Positions 34,101 to 44,689 are shown, numbered from the stretch's first letter. The stretch is DNA of 64,000 nt from Nitrosomonas sp. (GCA_016708955.1 JADJES010000011.1:1-64000); one strand, 5' to 3'. Notes: generated by a model not told the origin, from the sequence alone. A program made the numbers and translations.

Positions 34101-35655
34101 CTATTAAATATGCACTCATCAGTGTCTCTGATAAAACCGGGATTATCGATTTAGCAAAAAAACTGATTCAATACGATATAACTATCCTGTCAACAGGTGG
34201 CACTGCCAAATTATTATTTGGAGCTGGAATAAGTGTCATTGAAGTCAGCGACTACACTGGTTTTCCAGAAATGCTCGATGGCCGGGTCAAAACACTACAC
34301 CCGAAAATTCATGCCGGCATACTCGCACGTAATGATTTATCAGATCACCAGGATGCACTTAATAAAGCATCTATTCCGAATATAGAACTAGTCATCGTCA
34401 ATCTGTATCCTTTCAGACAAACGATCGCAAAACAAAATTGCAGTCTGGACGATGCTATTGAAAATATTGATATTGGCGGCCCTACCATGGTCCGCGCAAC
34501 AGCGAAAAATTACCAAAAAGCAACTGTCGTCACAGATCCTCACGACTATTCACTGGTCTGTGAAGAATTAGCAGCGAATTCTGGATCTATTAGTTTGGCT
34601 ACCCGTTTTATGTTAGCAAAAAAGCTTTCACGCATACAGCTGCTTATGACAGCGCCATCAGTAACTACCTAACTGCATTGGATACCGATTATCATCATAA
34701 AGATTTCCCGGATTTCCTCAATCTGAATTTTAAACTTGCACAGCATTTACGTTATGGCGAAAATCCGCATCAGAAAGCTGCTTTCTATCGGGATGAAACC
34801 ATCACTCCAGGTAGCTTAGCGAATTATCAGCAACTGCAAGGAAAAGAATTATCCTACAACAACATCGCTGATACCGATGCGGCCTGGGAATGTGTCAAAA
34901 CTTTTGACAGACCAGCCTGTGTGATTGTTAAACACGCCAATCCTTGTGGCATAGCCATTGCTGAAACAACGCTGCGTGCCTACCAGCTTGCATTCGCAAC
35001 CGATCCAATCTCTGCTTTTGGCGGCATCCTTGCATTTAACCGAATCATCGATACAGACACTGCTGAAGCTGTTCTAAAACAATTTGTCGAAGTCATTATT
35101 GCACCGGAAATAACACAGGAAGCCCGACAGCTTCTCTTGCAAAAAAATAACATCCGCGTATTGATTCTGCCATTACAAAATGGACATCATCGCTATGATT
35201 TAAAACGAGTCGGCGGTGGTATTCTTGTACAAACACCCGACATTCTGAATATTACAGGCGCGGATCTTAAAATAGTCACCAAAGTAATACCCACACCGCA
35301 ACAATTCGAAGACTTACTTTTTGCATGGCGCGTTGCAAAATTTGTTAAATCTAACGCCATTGTATTTTGCCGCAATGGTCAAACCGCTGGTATCGGCGCT
35401 GGTCAAATGAGCCGCGTTGATAGTGCACGTATCGCTTCTATAAAAGCGCAGCAAGCAGGCCTCACACTTGCAGAATCTGTGGTTGCATCGGATGCATTTT
35501 TCCCCTTCCGGGATGGTTTAGATGTTGTGGTGCAAGCTGGCGCAACGGCAATAATTCAGCCCGGTGGCAGTATCCGTGACAACGAAGTTATTGCTGCTGC
35601 TGATGAGCAGGGTGTTTCAATGGTGTTCACCGGCATTCGTCATTTCAGACATTAG
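34097..35655 (+). pseudogene. purH: Bifunctional purine biosynthesis protein PurH, frameshifted
   Basis: Two frames make one protein. 34097-34672 is the IMP-cyclohydrolase domain (ALISVSDKTGIIDLAKKL, STGGTAKLL, DGRVKTLHPKIHAGIL). 34678-35655 is the AICAR-transformylase domain (LRYGENPHQKAAFYRD, VIVKHANPCG, SNAIVFCRNGQTAGIGAGQ, SRVDSARIA). Adding one A to the A6 run at 34618-34623 joins them: RFMLAKK-AFTHTAAYDSAISNYL. The protein would be about 519 residues, normal length. As purH is central to purine synthesis and the lesion is in a run, base-call error is the likely cause. It carries out the last two steps to IMP. Confidence 0.92.
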
Positions 35656-35671
35656 AGAATCTCACAATATC

Positions 35672-36979
35672 ATGAAGTTACTGGTTATTGGCGGTGGCGG
35701 CAGAGAGCATGCATTGGCATGGAAACTGAGTCTATCACCTCGAGTCCAAAAAGTATTTGTGGCGCCGGGTAATGCGGGTACTGCCTTAGAGCGTGGACTT
35801 GAAAATATTTCGATCTCATCCATTCCTGAATTAATTGAATTTGCAAAAAAAGAGCACATTGCGATAACGATAGTAGGTCCAGAAACCTCACTGGCTGAAG
35901 GTATCGTTGACGCCTTCCAAGCTGCTGGCCTGAAAATATTTGGGCCAGTCCAGCAAGCAGCTCGACTCGAAACTTCTAAGATCTTTGCCAAGGAATTCAT
36001 GCAACGGCACCATATACCGACAGCAAGCTATGCAAGATTCCAAGACCCTGTACTAGCACATGAGTATATCAATCAAAAATCTGCTCCTCTGGTAATTAAA
36101 GCTGATGGGCTCGCTGCGGGAAAGGGTGTTGTAGTTGCTCAAACCAATGAACAAGCACATTCTGCCGTCAACGACATACTGGTAGAAAAGAATTTTGGCA
36201 GTGCGGGCTATGAAATTATTATTGAGGAATTCCTGCGCGGCACAGAGGTCAGTTTTATTGTTATGACCGATGGATGCCATATTCTGCCTTTGGCTACTAG
36301 TCAGGATCATAAACGCCTATTTGATGGAGACTTGGGTCCCAATACTGGCGGAATGGGCGCATATTCGCCAACACCTTTTATATCACCCAGCCTACATGCG
36401 CAAATCATGCGCAATATCGTCTATCCGGCAATCAATGGATTAAAAGCAGAAGGCATCCACTATACCGGCTTTCTATATGCCGGATTAATGATCACTGCAG
36501 AAGATCAAGCAAAAGTACTTGAATTTAATTGCCGACTGGGAGATCCAGAAACTCAACCCATCATGTTACGGTTAAAAAGTGACCTGCTGACGTTAATAGA
36601 GCATGCTGTCAATGGAACATTGGATAAAGTTGATGCAGAATGGGACCGGCGCGCTGCTTTGGGTGTTGTGATGGCAGCGCATGGTTATCCGGAGAACCCG
36701 AGAAAGAATGACGTAATCGAAGGCCTACAGGATCTTATCATTGACCAAGAAAACACCGACAGTTTTCATATTTTTCATGCCGGAACACGCGTAAGTGAGA
36801 AAGATGAAAAAGAAATTATGACAGCTGGAGGTCGTGTTGTATGCGTAACCGCATTAGGTGAAAACGTTAAAATCGCGCAGCAGAATGCCTATAAGCTCAT
36901 TGAAAAAATTCACTTTGATGACTATCAGATTCGTCACGATATTGGATATCAAGGCATAAACTATCAGCGTAAAAAATAG
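35672..36979 (+). CDS. purD: Phosphoribosylamine-glycine ligase
   Basis: A 435-residue ATP-grasp enzyme, the second step of purine synthesis (PRA + glycine to GAR). It starts MKLLVIGGGGREHALAWKLS, so I use the ATG at 35672 and not the longer frame from 35564, which overlaps purH. Other motifs are PLVIKADGLAAGKGVVVA, IIEEFLRGTEVSFI, LGPNTGGMGAYSP and LEFNCRLGDPETQP. It lies 16 bp after purH in the same operon. Confidence 0.96.
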   Translation: MKLLVIGGGGREHALAWKLSLSPRVQKVFVAPGNAGTALERGLENISISSIPELIEFAKKEHIAITIVGPETSLAEGIVDAFQAAGLKIFGPVQQAARLETSKIFAKEFMQRHHIPTASYARFQDPVLAHEYINQKSAPLVIKADGLAAGKGVVVAQTNEQAHSAVNDILVEKNFGSAGYEIIIEEFLRGTEVSFIVMTDGCHILPLATSQDHKRLFDGDLGPNTGGMGAYSPTPFISPSLHAQIMRNIVYPAINGLKAEGIHYTGFLYAGLMITAEDQAKVLEFNCRLGDPETQPIMLRLKSDLLTLIEHAVNGTLDKVDAEWDRRAALGVVMAAHGYPENPRKNDVIEGLQDLIIDQENTDSFHIFHAGTRVSEKDEKEIMTAGGRVVCVTALGENVKIAQQNAYKLIEKIHFDDYQIRHDIGYQGINYQRKK

Positions 36980-36989
36980 CGTAAGAAAG

Positions 36990-37255
36990 AAATTGAGTAT
37001 CTCTAACGCACATTGCAGTAGACGCCACCCCTGATCATGAAAGAAACTTTGAGGTGGGAGGTGGCGGGAGAGGTCGCACAGATTTTTTGGTGACTTGATC
37101 CCGCACTCTAACGTGACCCGCCGAACTGACTCGAACCCCGGATTGCTTCCATAGAGAGCGCACGTTAAACAGGCCGAAGGCAGATAATTGCCTTCAGGCA
37201 TTTTCAGTTCCGGCATCCGCCGCCTTCCATTCACGAGTATAAATTGAATGGAGGA
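36990..37255 (+). ncRNA. Candidate IS110 bridge-RNA region (non-coding leader)
   Basis: About 270 bp between the purD stop and the IS110 recombinase start carries no gene but ordered inverted repeats. A stem CGCCACC (37023-37029) pairs with GGTGGCG (37060-37066). TAACGTG (37109-37115) pairs with CACGTTA (37161-37167) around a 45-base loop. GAAGGCA (37176-37182) pairs with TGCCTTC (37189-37195), extended by GCC/GGC. IS110-group elements encode, upstream of their recombinase, a structured bridge RNA with two internal guide loops; this layout matches in position, size and form. RNA expression and loop pairing are untested. Confidence 0.35.
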
Positions 37256-37258
37256 ATT

Positions 37259-38478
37259 ATGGAATTGGTCGCGCTTTACAAACGTGTTATTGGACTCGAT
37301 GTGCATCAAGCACAGATTACGGCCTGCGCACTGATCGAAGAATGCGACGGTTTGATACGAATTGAGCAGCGTCAATTTGGTACATTCAAGAAAGACCGAC
37401 GCGCGCTGGCGCAGTGGGTGGTTCAATTGCAGCCTGACGAAGTTGTGATGGAAAGCACCGGCATCTACTGGAAAAGTCCTTACGCGGCATTGGAAGCGGC
37501 AGGCATTCGTGCAAAAGTCGTGAACGCCCGGCATGTCAAAATGTTCCCGGACGCAAAACAGATATCAACGATGCACAATGGCTGGCAACGTTGTCGCGTG
37601 CCGGATTGCTGCGTGCATCGTTTATTCCGCCCGCAAAAATGCGCGAATTGCGTTTGATTGCCCGGCAGCGGCAAAAGCTGACCGGACAGCTTGCATCTGA
37701 AAAGAATCGTTTACACAAGATTCTCGCCGATGGCGGCATACGCCTGGGTGTCGTGGTCAGCGATGTTCATGGACAATCGGCCCGCGCCATGATCAAGGCG
37801 CTTATCGCAAACAAAATGCCCCAGGAGGTTTTGAAATTCGCATCACGACGGCTCAAAGCCAGCCGTGAAGAATTGTTCGATGCCTTGCAGGGAGAATTAA
37901 CCGAAAGCCACCGCTTCGTGCTCAATGAATTGATGCGCATATCGAGGAAATCGAACAACGCATCGCTCGGTTTGACCAACGCTTGCTTGCCGGACTGGAA
38001 AGCGAACACAACTGGCTGGTGTTACTGCAAACCCTGCCCGGTGTCGATCTCATCGGCGCGGCCATGCTGCTGGTAGAAATCGGCAACAATATGGATGCCT
38101 TTGGCAGCGCGGATCGCCTGTGTTCATGGGTTGGTATCTGTCCAGGCAATAACGAATCAGCAGGTAAGCATAAATCCAGGCGGACACGCAAAGGCAACGC
38201 TTATGTTCGTCGTCTTCTATGTGAATTTGCTCACGCTGCCAGCCGAACCACTTCTGCTTTTAAAGCAAAGTTCAGCTCACTCATCGTGCGCCGTGGATAC
38301 AAGCGCTCCATTGGCACTGGGACACAAAATATTACGCACCATCTTCTTCATGTTCAAGCGGCGCCAACATTACCGGGACAGCGCCACTGACTATGAGAAA
38401 CTTTCAGTTCAGCGTAATGCTGCACGTTGGATCAAAACGCTGATTCAACACGGCTTTATCAAAACAGCGCAAGCCTAA
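37259..38478 (+). pseudogene. IS110-family transposase/recombinase (frameshifted as assembled)
   Basis: An IS110 DEDD recombinase in at least three frames. Catalytic acids appear in RVIGLDVHQAQITACAL and VVMESTGIYW. After adding one G near 37548, TDINDAQWLATLSRAG gives the remaining DxxxD. The C-terminal domain has LQTLPGVDLIGAAMLLVEIG, LCSWVGICPGNNESAGK (likely nucleophilic Ser) and RTRKGNAYVRRLL, ending FIKTAQA. Frames are lost near 37548, 37936 and 38312, each by one base. GGAGG precedes the ATG at 37259. The element sits between purD and flgL. Corrected, the protein would be about 406 residues. Confidence 0.85.
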
Positions 38479-38547
38479 TTTGCGCCAATTGTTATATGGT
38501 CTTAGCTGGCCAGGATTACTTGCGCCTGTTTAGTGGTTTCTTTCACG

Positions 38548-39756
38548 TTAAATATAATTAAACAAGGATAACCCGGAAATTTTAATATAGGATTGCTGTG
38601 CGGCTTGAAGATACAGCTGTTGTCTTTGGAAATCTGATGTTGCTTTAGCAAAATCAACATCTTGTAATTGTGATAGTAATTGCTTAAATTGAATATCTTG
38701 ATCACTACCGACACTTTCCAAGGTATCGATTTCATTCATCCGAGCCCCAATAGAGGATTGTTTTGTAAGCACATGCTCTAAGCTATTATTAATACTTTGT
38801 AGCGCTGTGCTTAGACTATTCGCAAGTCGAGTACCCCCGGGCTGCCCACTGGATGGTGTTTCAAGTGCTGTAATTAGATCGCTCACGGTTTTGAAAATAC
38901 TTTGATTGCTACTGGGAGAAACTGTAAATTTATCCCCATTCTGCGGATTACCTTTAATACTCACCTGTATTCCATCAAAACTGATTGTACTGTTACCTAC
39001 GTAGGGATTGGCTGAAGAAACTGGTAATCCTGTTGTTGTATTGACAATATCATAAGTCGTCAAACCAGCAGCAACATTGAAATTTATATCGTAATTAGCC
39101 CCGGTTAGGCTCGCCGGAGTAATCACCGATCCGCCATCAATTACACCTGTCCCTAAGTTTAGGGAATTCGCTGCGGTTGCGAAAACACCGTTACCATTCT
39201 TTATACGTTCAAAAATATCCGTCCCAGAGTCACTGATAGCAAGCTGGCGTGCCGGCCCTACTTGATTCAATCTTTGCCCTTGATCTCCCGAATATTGCAC
39301 ATTTAGTCCAGTTTGAACAAAAGGTTTTGTACTTGCTTGATAACCTGAAAATAAAAATTGTCCATTCTCATCCGTTGTATTAGCCAAGCCAACTAATGAA
39401 TCCAACTTACTGCGCAATTCCGTCGCTAGAATCTTTCTATCAGCATCTGTCAGTGTCGAATTCCCGCCATAGACTGTTGTGCCATGAACATCTTGAAGAA
39501 GCGAAGTGACTTGCTTTAATATATTTTCTTCCAATCCCAACGAAGAATTTGCGCTGGCGCGATTAACCGCATATTGCTTGTTCAATGATTCTGATTGTGT
39601 AACATTTAATGCTTGCGCTGCAGCAATAGGATCATCTGAAGGGGCTAGGATGCGCCTACCGGTAGAAAGTTGTTGTTGCGTTCTAACTAATGATTCCTGC
39701 TGTTGCAGCATTAAATTAGTTCCGGTTTCATAAATTGTATTTGTACTGACACGCAT
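38548..39756 (-). CDS. flgL: Flagellar hook-filament junction protein FlgL
   Basis: A 402-residue HAP3 protein linking hook and filament. N-terminal flagellin-like helix: MRVSTNTIYETGTNLMLQQQ, then STGRRILAPSDDPIAAAQAL. The C-terminal coiled helix is IQFKQLLSQLQDVDFAKAT and the end LQAAQQSYIKISGLSLFNYI. The central domain is Gly/Thr/Ser-rich. It is the last gene of the operon, 27 bp after flgK. The 70-bp gap on its 3' side borders the IS110 element. Confidence 0.93.
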   Translation of the reverse strand: MRVSTNTIYETGTNLMLQQQESLVRTQQQLSTGRRILAPSDDPIAAAQALNVTQSESLNKQYAVNRASANSSLGLEENILKQVTSLLQDVHGTTVYGGNSTLTDADRKILATELRSKLDSLVGLANTTDENGQFLFSGYQASTKPFVQTGLNVQYSGDQGQRLNQVGPARQLAISDSGTDIFERIKNGNGVFATAANSLNLGTGVIDGGSVITPASLTGANYDINFNVAAGLTTYDIVNTTTGLPVSSANPYVGNSTISFDGIQVSIKGNPQNGDKFTVSPSSNQSIFKTVSDLITALETPSSGQPGGTRLANSLSTALQSINNSLEHVLTKQSSIGARMNEIDTLESVGSDQDIQFKQLLSQLQDVDFAKATSDFQRQQLYLQAAQQSYIKISGLSLFNYI

Positions 39757-39783
39757 AATATTGCCTTTAGACTAGATATATTT

Positions 39784-41700
39784 TTAACCAATACGAAGAA
39801 TTGAATCAAACAGTGTATTACTCATTTCGATGACTTTGCTTGAAGCCTGATATGCTTGCTGGAAGCGCATTAAATTAGCAGCTTCTTCATCCAGATTAAC
39901 ACCCGATACTGATTGCATGGTGTTTTCAGTTTGTTTCAGTAAAGTAGCTTGCGCTTTACTGGTTACTTCCAACTCTCTAGTTTTATTACCAACTTGGCTT
40001 ACGAGCTGTCCGTAGGCAGATTGGTATGACGCTGTGCCATTTGCCAAAGTATTTTTGGTTTGCAGCACACCCATCAACAATGCATTCCGATTATCAGCCG
40101 AACCATTATGGTTAGGCGCAATTGTGAAGATATCGCCTGCGGCAGGACTACCACTAATTTGGAAAGTATAGCCATTAAAACTAATATCAGACCCTGCGGT
40201 ATATGCCTGGTTAGTTGCCGGCAACCCAGTGCCAATGCCAGCCACATCATATTGGCCATCATACGGTGTATGAAATGTTATCGTTAACGGCTGCTGAAGA
40301 TTTGAGTTTAGTGGCAATGGATTGACAGTTCCAGCGCTAATTTTTCCTGTACCGGTATTTGTTAATGCTGCATCGGTACGATTAGGCCCAGCCGCAGCAA
40401 TTTTTGTTGTGTCGGAAATATTTACCGCCAAATCCTTTGCACCATTTATGGTTGGTTGAATTCGGAATCTCTCATTAGTAAGAATAGTTGCTCCGGTGAC
40501 AGATACACCATCCAGGGTAAGCGGAGAAACTCCTGTTGGCGCAACTGCAGTACTTACTGAGGTATTATCAGATGATCTAGTCAGAATATAGTTTGTTCCG
40601 TCATAAGAGAACTGATAATCGCTTGTTGTTAAAGCACTGTAATCACTTATACCTGCAGTAATACTCGATGCCGGGTTATTGCTTAATGCTGAAATTATTT
40701 TGGGTGAGGGTAGCGTAAAGAAATCACCTCCCATATCACCATTAAGATCCATACCTGACTGATGTTGCGCATTGAGAGTTTGGGCTAATGTAATAGCAAT
40801 TCTTCCTAACGCATTCTGCGCACTATCCAATGTAATACTACGAAATGACAGAACACCGTTTAACATTCCCCCTGTAATCTGATTTTCTGGAAGCTGAACC
40901 GTATTACTTCCAATAACTAATCCGATTGTTAAATTATCTGGATTATCTGGTGATACGATTGCTTTAAATGAGAGCGTTTGAGTTCCAACTACCAGCGCTT
41001 GTCCGCTACCCACGTATACATTTACCGAGCCATCACTTTGTCGCACCGTATCGGTATTTACTAATTTATTTAATTGACTAATCAATTCATCTCGCTGATC
41101 CTGCATATCATTGGCAGGCTGCCCGCCAGCCGCACCTTCAGCCACTAAGATCTGATGATTGATATCGGCTATTTGACTTGCTAAAGAATTTATATCAACT
41201 ACCGTGCTGGTAATTTGAGTATTTACGTCTTCTCTGATTTGTGCCATACGCTGATCCATACTTTGGAAACGCGCCACAAGGGCTTCACCGTTACTTATCA
41301 TAGCCTGGCGTGATGGGATTACTGATGGATTTGTTGCTACATCTTGCACAGCACTAAAAAAATTCTGGATTGCTGGAGAGAGTCCAGACGAAGAATCGCC
41401 AAGCATATTATCTAACTGTTTTATTTGAGAAAAATAGCTATCCATCGCTTGGCTTTGTGTCTGAATCTGTAATGATTGACTCACAACAAATTGATTGTAT
41501 ATGCGCTGAACTGTCGTTGAGTGAACACCACGTCCAACAAATCCAGCCCCAGAAGATTGCGGTATATTGGTGCTCAGTACAACCTGCTGACGCTTATAAC
41601 CAGGGGTATCCGCATTGCTGATATTATGGCCGGTAGTTAACAACTGTCTTTGCGCAGTTAATAAGCCTGTAATACCAATGTCAAGAATACTATTTCCCAT
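39784..41700 (-). CDS. flgK: Flagellar hook-associated protein FlgK
   Basis: A 638-residue HAP1 protein at the hook-filament junction. The start has the rod/hook helix (GITGLLTAQRQLLTTGHNIS then NADTPGYKRQQVVL). The C-terminus has VSGVNLDEEAANLMRFQQAY then QASSKVIEMSNTLFDSILRI. The central domains are large and variable. Exported by the flagellar type III apparatus. Length is in the long range for FlgK. Confidence 0.94.
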   Translation of the reverse strand: MGNSILDIGITGLLTAQRQLLTTGHNISNADTPGYKRQQVVLSTNIPQSSGAGFVGRGVHSTTVQRIYNQFVVSQSLQIQTQSQAMDSYFSQIKQLDNMLGDSSSGLSPAIQNFFSAVQDVATNPSVIPSRQAMISNGEALVARFQSMDQRMAQIREDVNTQITSTVVDINSLASQIADINHQILVAEGAAGGQPANDMQDQRDELISQLNKLVNTDTVRQSDGSVNVYVGSGQALVVGTQTLSFKAIVSPDNPDNLTIGLVIGSNTVQLPENQITGGMLNGVLSFRSITLDSAQNALGRIAITLAQTLNAQHQSGMDLNGDMGGDFFTLPSPKIISALSNNPASSITAGISDYSALTTSDYQFSYDGTNYILTRSSDNTSVSTAVAPTGVSPLTLDGVSVTGATILTNERFRIQPTINGAKDLAVNISDTTKIAAAGPNRTDAALTNTGTGKISAGTVNPLPLNSNLQQPLTITFHTPYDGQYDVAGIGTGLPATNQAYTAGSDISFNGYTFQISGSPAAGDIFTIAPNHNGSADNRNALLMGVLQTKNTLANGTASYQSAYGQLVSQVGNKTRELEVTSKAQATLLKQTENTMQSVSGVNLDEEAANLMRFQQAYQASSKVIEMSNTLFDSILRIG

Positions 41701-41784
41701 AATTAATATCCAATTCTAAATATCCAAAAACATATAAGAGTTGTAACGGTAAAATGATAAAAGAATTAACAAAACTTTTATTCA

Positions 41785-42792
41785 TCAAATAAATTCGCGA
41801 TTCTGCAATGTTTCACTATTAAGTATTCGAATCAACTTCTCGGCATACAATGGATCAGTTGCATATCCCGCACGTTGCAAACCATTTGCAAATGAAGCAG
41901 CGTCAGTGGACTTCAATACTTTTGCATAGCGTGGGTTATCTAATAGCAAATTGGCATAGTCACTAAATCCCTCTGCATATGAGCTATAAGAACGGAACTT
42001 TTCAACCATTTTCTGGGGTGAGCCGTTGACGTATTCGGTAGTCACTTTTTCCACAACATCTCCTTTCCAATTTGCACCGGCTTTGATCCCGAAAAGATTG
42101 TAGCTCGGACTATCATCTGCATGACGAATCTCATGTCTATTCCAGTTGTTTTCCAGCGTAGCTTGTGCCAGCATGAAATGCGGCGGAATGCCGGTTGACT
42201 GTGAAGCTATCTGTGCATGCGACAAAAGTTTTTCGATAAAATCCGTTGAATGATTGGATAATTTCTTTAGTTGTGCCTCCAGCGGGATTGGCACGAGAAA
42301 TACGTCAGCAGATGAATTCATTTTCCCAGTTGGCATCGCTGCATTCGATGAATTCAGCGCACTCAGCCATAACTGTTCCGATTTATCATTGGGATGACCA
42401 TCTTTAACCACAGCCCGTTGATTACTGGAATTAATCGCTGACATAATAGCATCTGTATTACTTATTGAAGTTTTTGATTCAATTGCATTATTAGCGCGAG
42501 TCAATTGCTGCACCATTATGTCGGCTATCCCAATTCCTTTGGTAGATAAGTGTTGTGATAATTGTTGATCATACATCTGTGTAAAGAACTGTGTTTGCTG
42601 ACTATCAAACAGCCCATCTTTCGGCGTTGCCTCACGCATACTTTTTAGCAACATGTTCATAAACAATGCTTCAAACTGTTGTGCTGCTTTTTTCAAAGCT
42701 TCATCTGGATTCTGCTTGGCCATTAAATGCAGATCATCAATGCTCTTGGCATCAACTGCGAGCTTACTAGAAATATCCGGTGAGATAACCAT
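41785..42792 (-). CDS. flgJ: Flagellar rod-assembly peptidoglycan hydrolase FlgJ
   Basis: A 335-residue two-domain protein. The rod-cap N-terminal domain (about 1-110) has AAQQFEALFMNMLLKSMREA and FTQMYDQQLSQHL. The C-terminal glucosaminidase domain begins near 185, with HAQIASQSTGIPPHFMLAQA (catalytic Glu in ATLENNWNRHE), YNLFGIKAG and YSSYAEGFSDYANLL. It opens the peptidoglycan for the rod. Fits the bifunctional FlgJ of beta- and gammaproteobacteria. It lies 17 bp after flgI. Confidence 0.93.
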   Translation of the reverse strand: MVISPDISSKLAVDAKSIDDLHLMAKQNPDEALKKAAQQFEALFMNMLLKSMREATPKDGLFDSQQTQFFTQMYDQQLSQHLSTKGIGIADIMVQQLTRANNAIESKTSISNTDAIMSAINSSNQRAVVKDGHPNDKSEQLWLSALNSSNAAMPTGKMNSSADVFLVPIPLEAQLKKLSNHSTDFIEKLLSHAQIASQSTGIPPHFMLAQATLENNWNRHEIRHADDSPSYNLFGIKAGANWKGDVVEKVTTEYVNGSPQKMVEKFRSYSSYAEGFSDYANLLLDNPRYAKVLKSTDAASFANGLQRAGYATDPLYAEKLIRILNSETLQNREFI

Positions 42793-42809
42793 ATGTTTTA
42801 ATCCAGTAA

Positions 42810-43919
42810 TTAAATAATTTCCAACTCGGCACGCAACGCGCCCGCTGCTTTTAACGCCTGTAAGATGGACACTAAATCCTGTGTTGTCGCACCAATCGCT
42901 GTCAAAGCCTTGACAACTTCTCCAAGATCCGCGCCACTCGGTAATAGCATTAAATTCCCCTCGTCAGTACGTATTTCAACCTGTGATCTTTGTGCCACCA
43001 CTGTTTCACCACGTTGTGCAAATGGTCCTGGCTGACTGATTACAGGTTCTGTATTGATAATTATTGATAAATTACCATGTGCAATTGCACTCGTTTCAAG
43101 AGTTACTCCTTGATTCATCACTACCGAGCCGGTACGTGAATTTACAATAACTTTTGCAGACGCTTTTGCAGGTGTTATATCCAGACTTTCAATCTGAGAA
43201 ATAAACATAATGCGCTGACTATTATCAGTGGGCGCTCTTATCTGCACCATTCGGCCATCAATAGCAGATGCAGTTGAAGGGTGAAGCCCATTGATGGCCT
43301 CAACAATACGATTAACCGTTGTAAAATCCGTAGAATTCAACTCCAGGTTAATAAAATCACCTTGCCCAACTGTTGTTGATATCTCCCGCTCCACTATAGC
43401 TCCGCCAGAAATACGTCCGGCACTAAGATGATTAATCTGCACACTAGTGCCTGCATTCCCGGCCCCAACACCGCCAACCAAAACATTTCCTTGCGCCATT
43501 GCATAAACTTGATTGTCAGCCCCCTTAAGGGGTGTCATCAGGAGAGTTCCGCCACGTAGACTTTTCGCATTTCCCATAGAAGATACTGTGATATCAATTT
43601 GCTGACCCGGTTTAGCAAACGCGGGTAACGTCGCTGTCACCATCACAGCGGCAACATTACGTAATTGTAAATTGGTACCAGGCGGCAAGTTAACACCCAA
43701 TTGACCGAGCATATTGATGATACTTTGTACGGTAAATGGCGTTTGGGTTGTCATATCACCGCTGCCATCCAAGCCCACAACCAATCCATACCCTATCAAT
43801 TGATTGTTGCGCACCCCCTGAATCGATGCCAGATCCTTGATGCGATCGGCCGCACTAATTCCTGGCAAAAATAATCCTATCGCAAGAAAAGAGTGAATAA
43901 ATATGTCTTTTATTTTCAT
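42810..43919 (-). CDS. flgI: Flagellar P-ring protein FlgI
   Basis: A 369-residue periplasmic ring protein. The signal peptide is IFIHSFLAIGLFLPGISAAD. The mature start, RIKDLASIQGVRNNQLIGYG and LVVGLDGSGD, is a hallmark. Later come FVQIRAP-like VQIRAPTDNSQR and the C-terminal GDLGEVVKALTAIGATTQDL-type stretch (GADLGEVVKALTAIGATTQ). It forms the bushing in the peptidoglycan layer. Normal length. Confidence 0.95.
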   Translation of the reverse strand: MKIKDIFIHSFLAIGLFLPGISAADRIKDLASIQGVRNNQLIGYGLVVGLDGSGDMTTQTPFTVQSIINMLGQLGVNLPPGTNLQLRNVAAVMVTATLPAFAKPGQQIDITVSSMGNAKSLRGGTLLMTPLKGADNQVYAMAQGNVLVGGVGAGNAGTSVQINHLSAGRISGGAIVEREISTTVGQGDFINLELNSTDFTTVNRIVEAINGLHPSTASAIDGRMVQIRAPTDNSQRIMFISQIESLDITPAKASAKVIVNSRTGSVVMNQGVTLETSAIAHGNLSIIINTEPVISQPGPFAQRGETVVAQRSQVEIRTDEGNLMLLPSGADLGEVVKALTAIGATTQDLVSILQALKAAGALRAELEII

Positions 43920-43969
43920 AATATTATGTATTTATTTCAAGGATAAGCATGTTCTAAGTATCGGATTAT

Positions 43970-44689
43970 TTAAAAAGGTGTAACCGACAGAAAGAATCGT
44001 GACAGCCACCCCATTGTTTGCGCCTCATCCAAATAACCATTGGCTCGATATTCAACACGCGCATCCGCAACTTGCGTTGAAGAAATAGTGTTCGCCATGA
44101 TATGAACTGGATTCACAACACCGGAGAGTCTAATAAACTCTTGCCCCTGATTAATACCAATTTGTTTCTCGCCACTGACAACGAGATTCCCATTCGGTAA
44201 TGCTTCTATGACCGTTACCGTTATCGTACCTCTAAAATTATTTTTACTTGAGCTTTCGCCACCACCATCAAACTTGTTGTTAGAGGTGGCTTCCACTGTG
44301 GCATGTTTCTTTAAAAGGCTTAAAGGAACTCCTAAAAGACTCGGCACCGAGAAATCAATGCTTCCAGAGCGATCCACATTACTCCCAGAACTCTTGCTGG
44401 CATTGGTTGTTTCATTCAAATTCACGATGAGAGTATCGCCGACACTCCGCGCTCTTCGATCTTCAAATAATGGCGTATATCGAACCCCGCCCGTTGTGCT
44501 ATGAATAGTCTGAAAGATAGCGCCATTGGGGTGAGTCGCTACTGCTGCATGTTTTGGAGAGCGAAAGGTATTGGGCTGATGGGTAGATGTTGCCGGTGTC
44601 ATCGCACAACCTGATACAAGCAGAATGAAAATCAATATGTACGTATACAAGAATTGATTTTTTATTTTCAGATTGTTATTAACCATCAC
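43970..44689 (-). CDS. flgH: Flagellar L-ring lipoprotein FlgH
   Basis: A 239-residue outer-membrane ring lipoprotein. The lipobox is LLVSGCAMTP near residue 27. FEDRRARSVGDTLIVNLNET and NRGTITVTVIEALPNGNLVV-type motifs (FRGTITVTVIEALPNGNLVV) and the end GYLDEAQTMGWLSRFFLSVT are typical. The gene precedes flgI, 50 bp apart. Confidence 0.94.
   Translation of the reverse strand: MMVNNNLKIKNQFLYTYILIFILLVSGCAMTPATSTHQPNTFRSPKHAAVATHPNGAIFQTIHSTTGGVRYTPLFEDRRARSVGDTLIVNLNETTNASKSSGSNVDRSGSIDFSVPSLLGVPLSLLKKHATVEATSNNKFDGGGESSSKNNFRGTITVTVIEALPNGNLVVSGEKQIGINQGQEFIRLSGVVNPVHIMANTISSTQVADARVEYRANGYLDEAQTMGWLSRFFLSVTPF

Noticed and set aside
34097..35655. purH as two separate genes for its two domains
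   Set aside because: The first frame ends in non-family residues and the second lacks a start; one A restores the exact junction.
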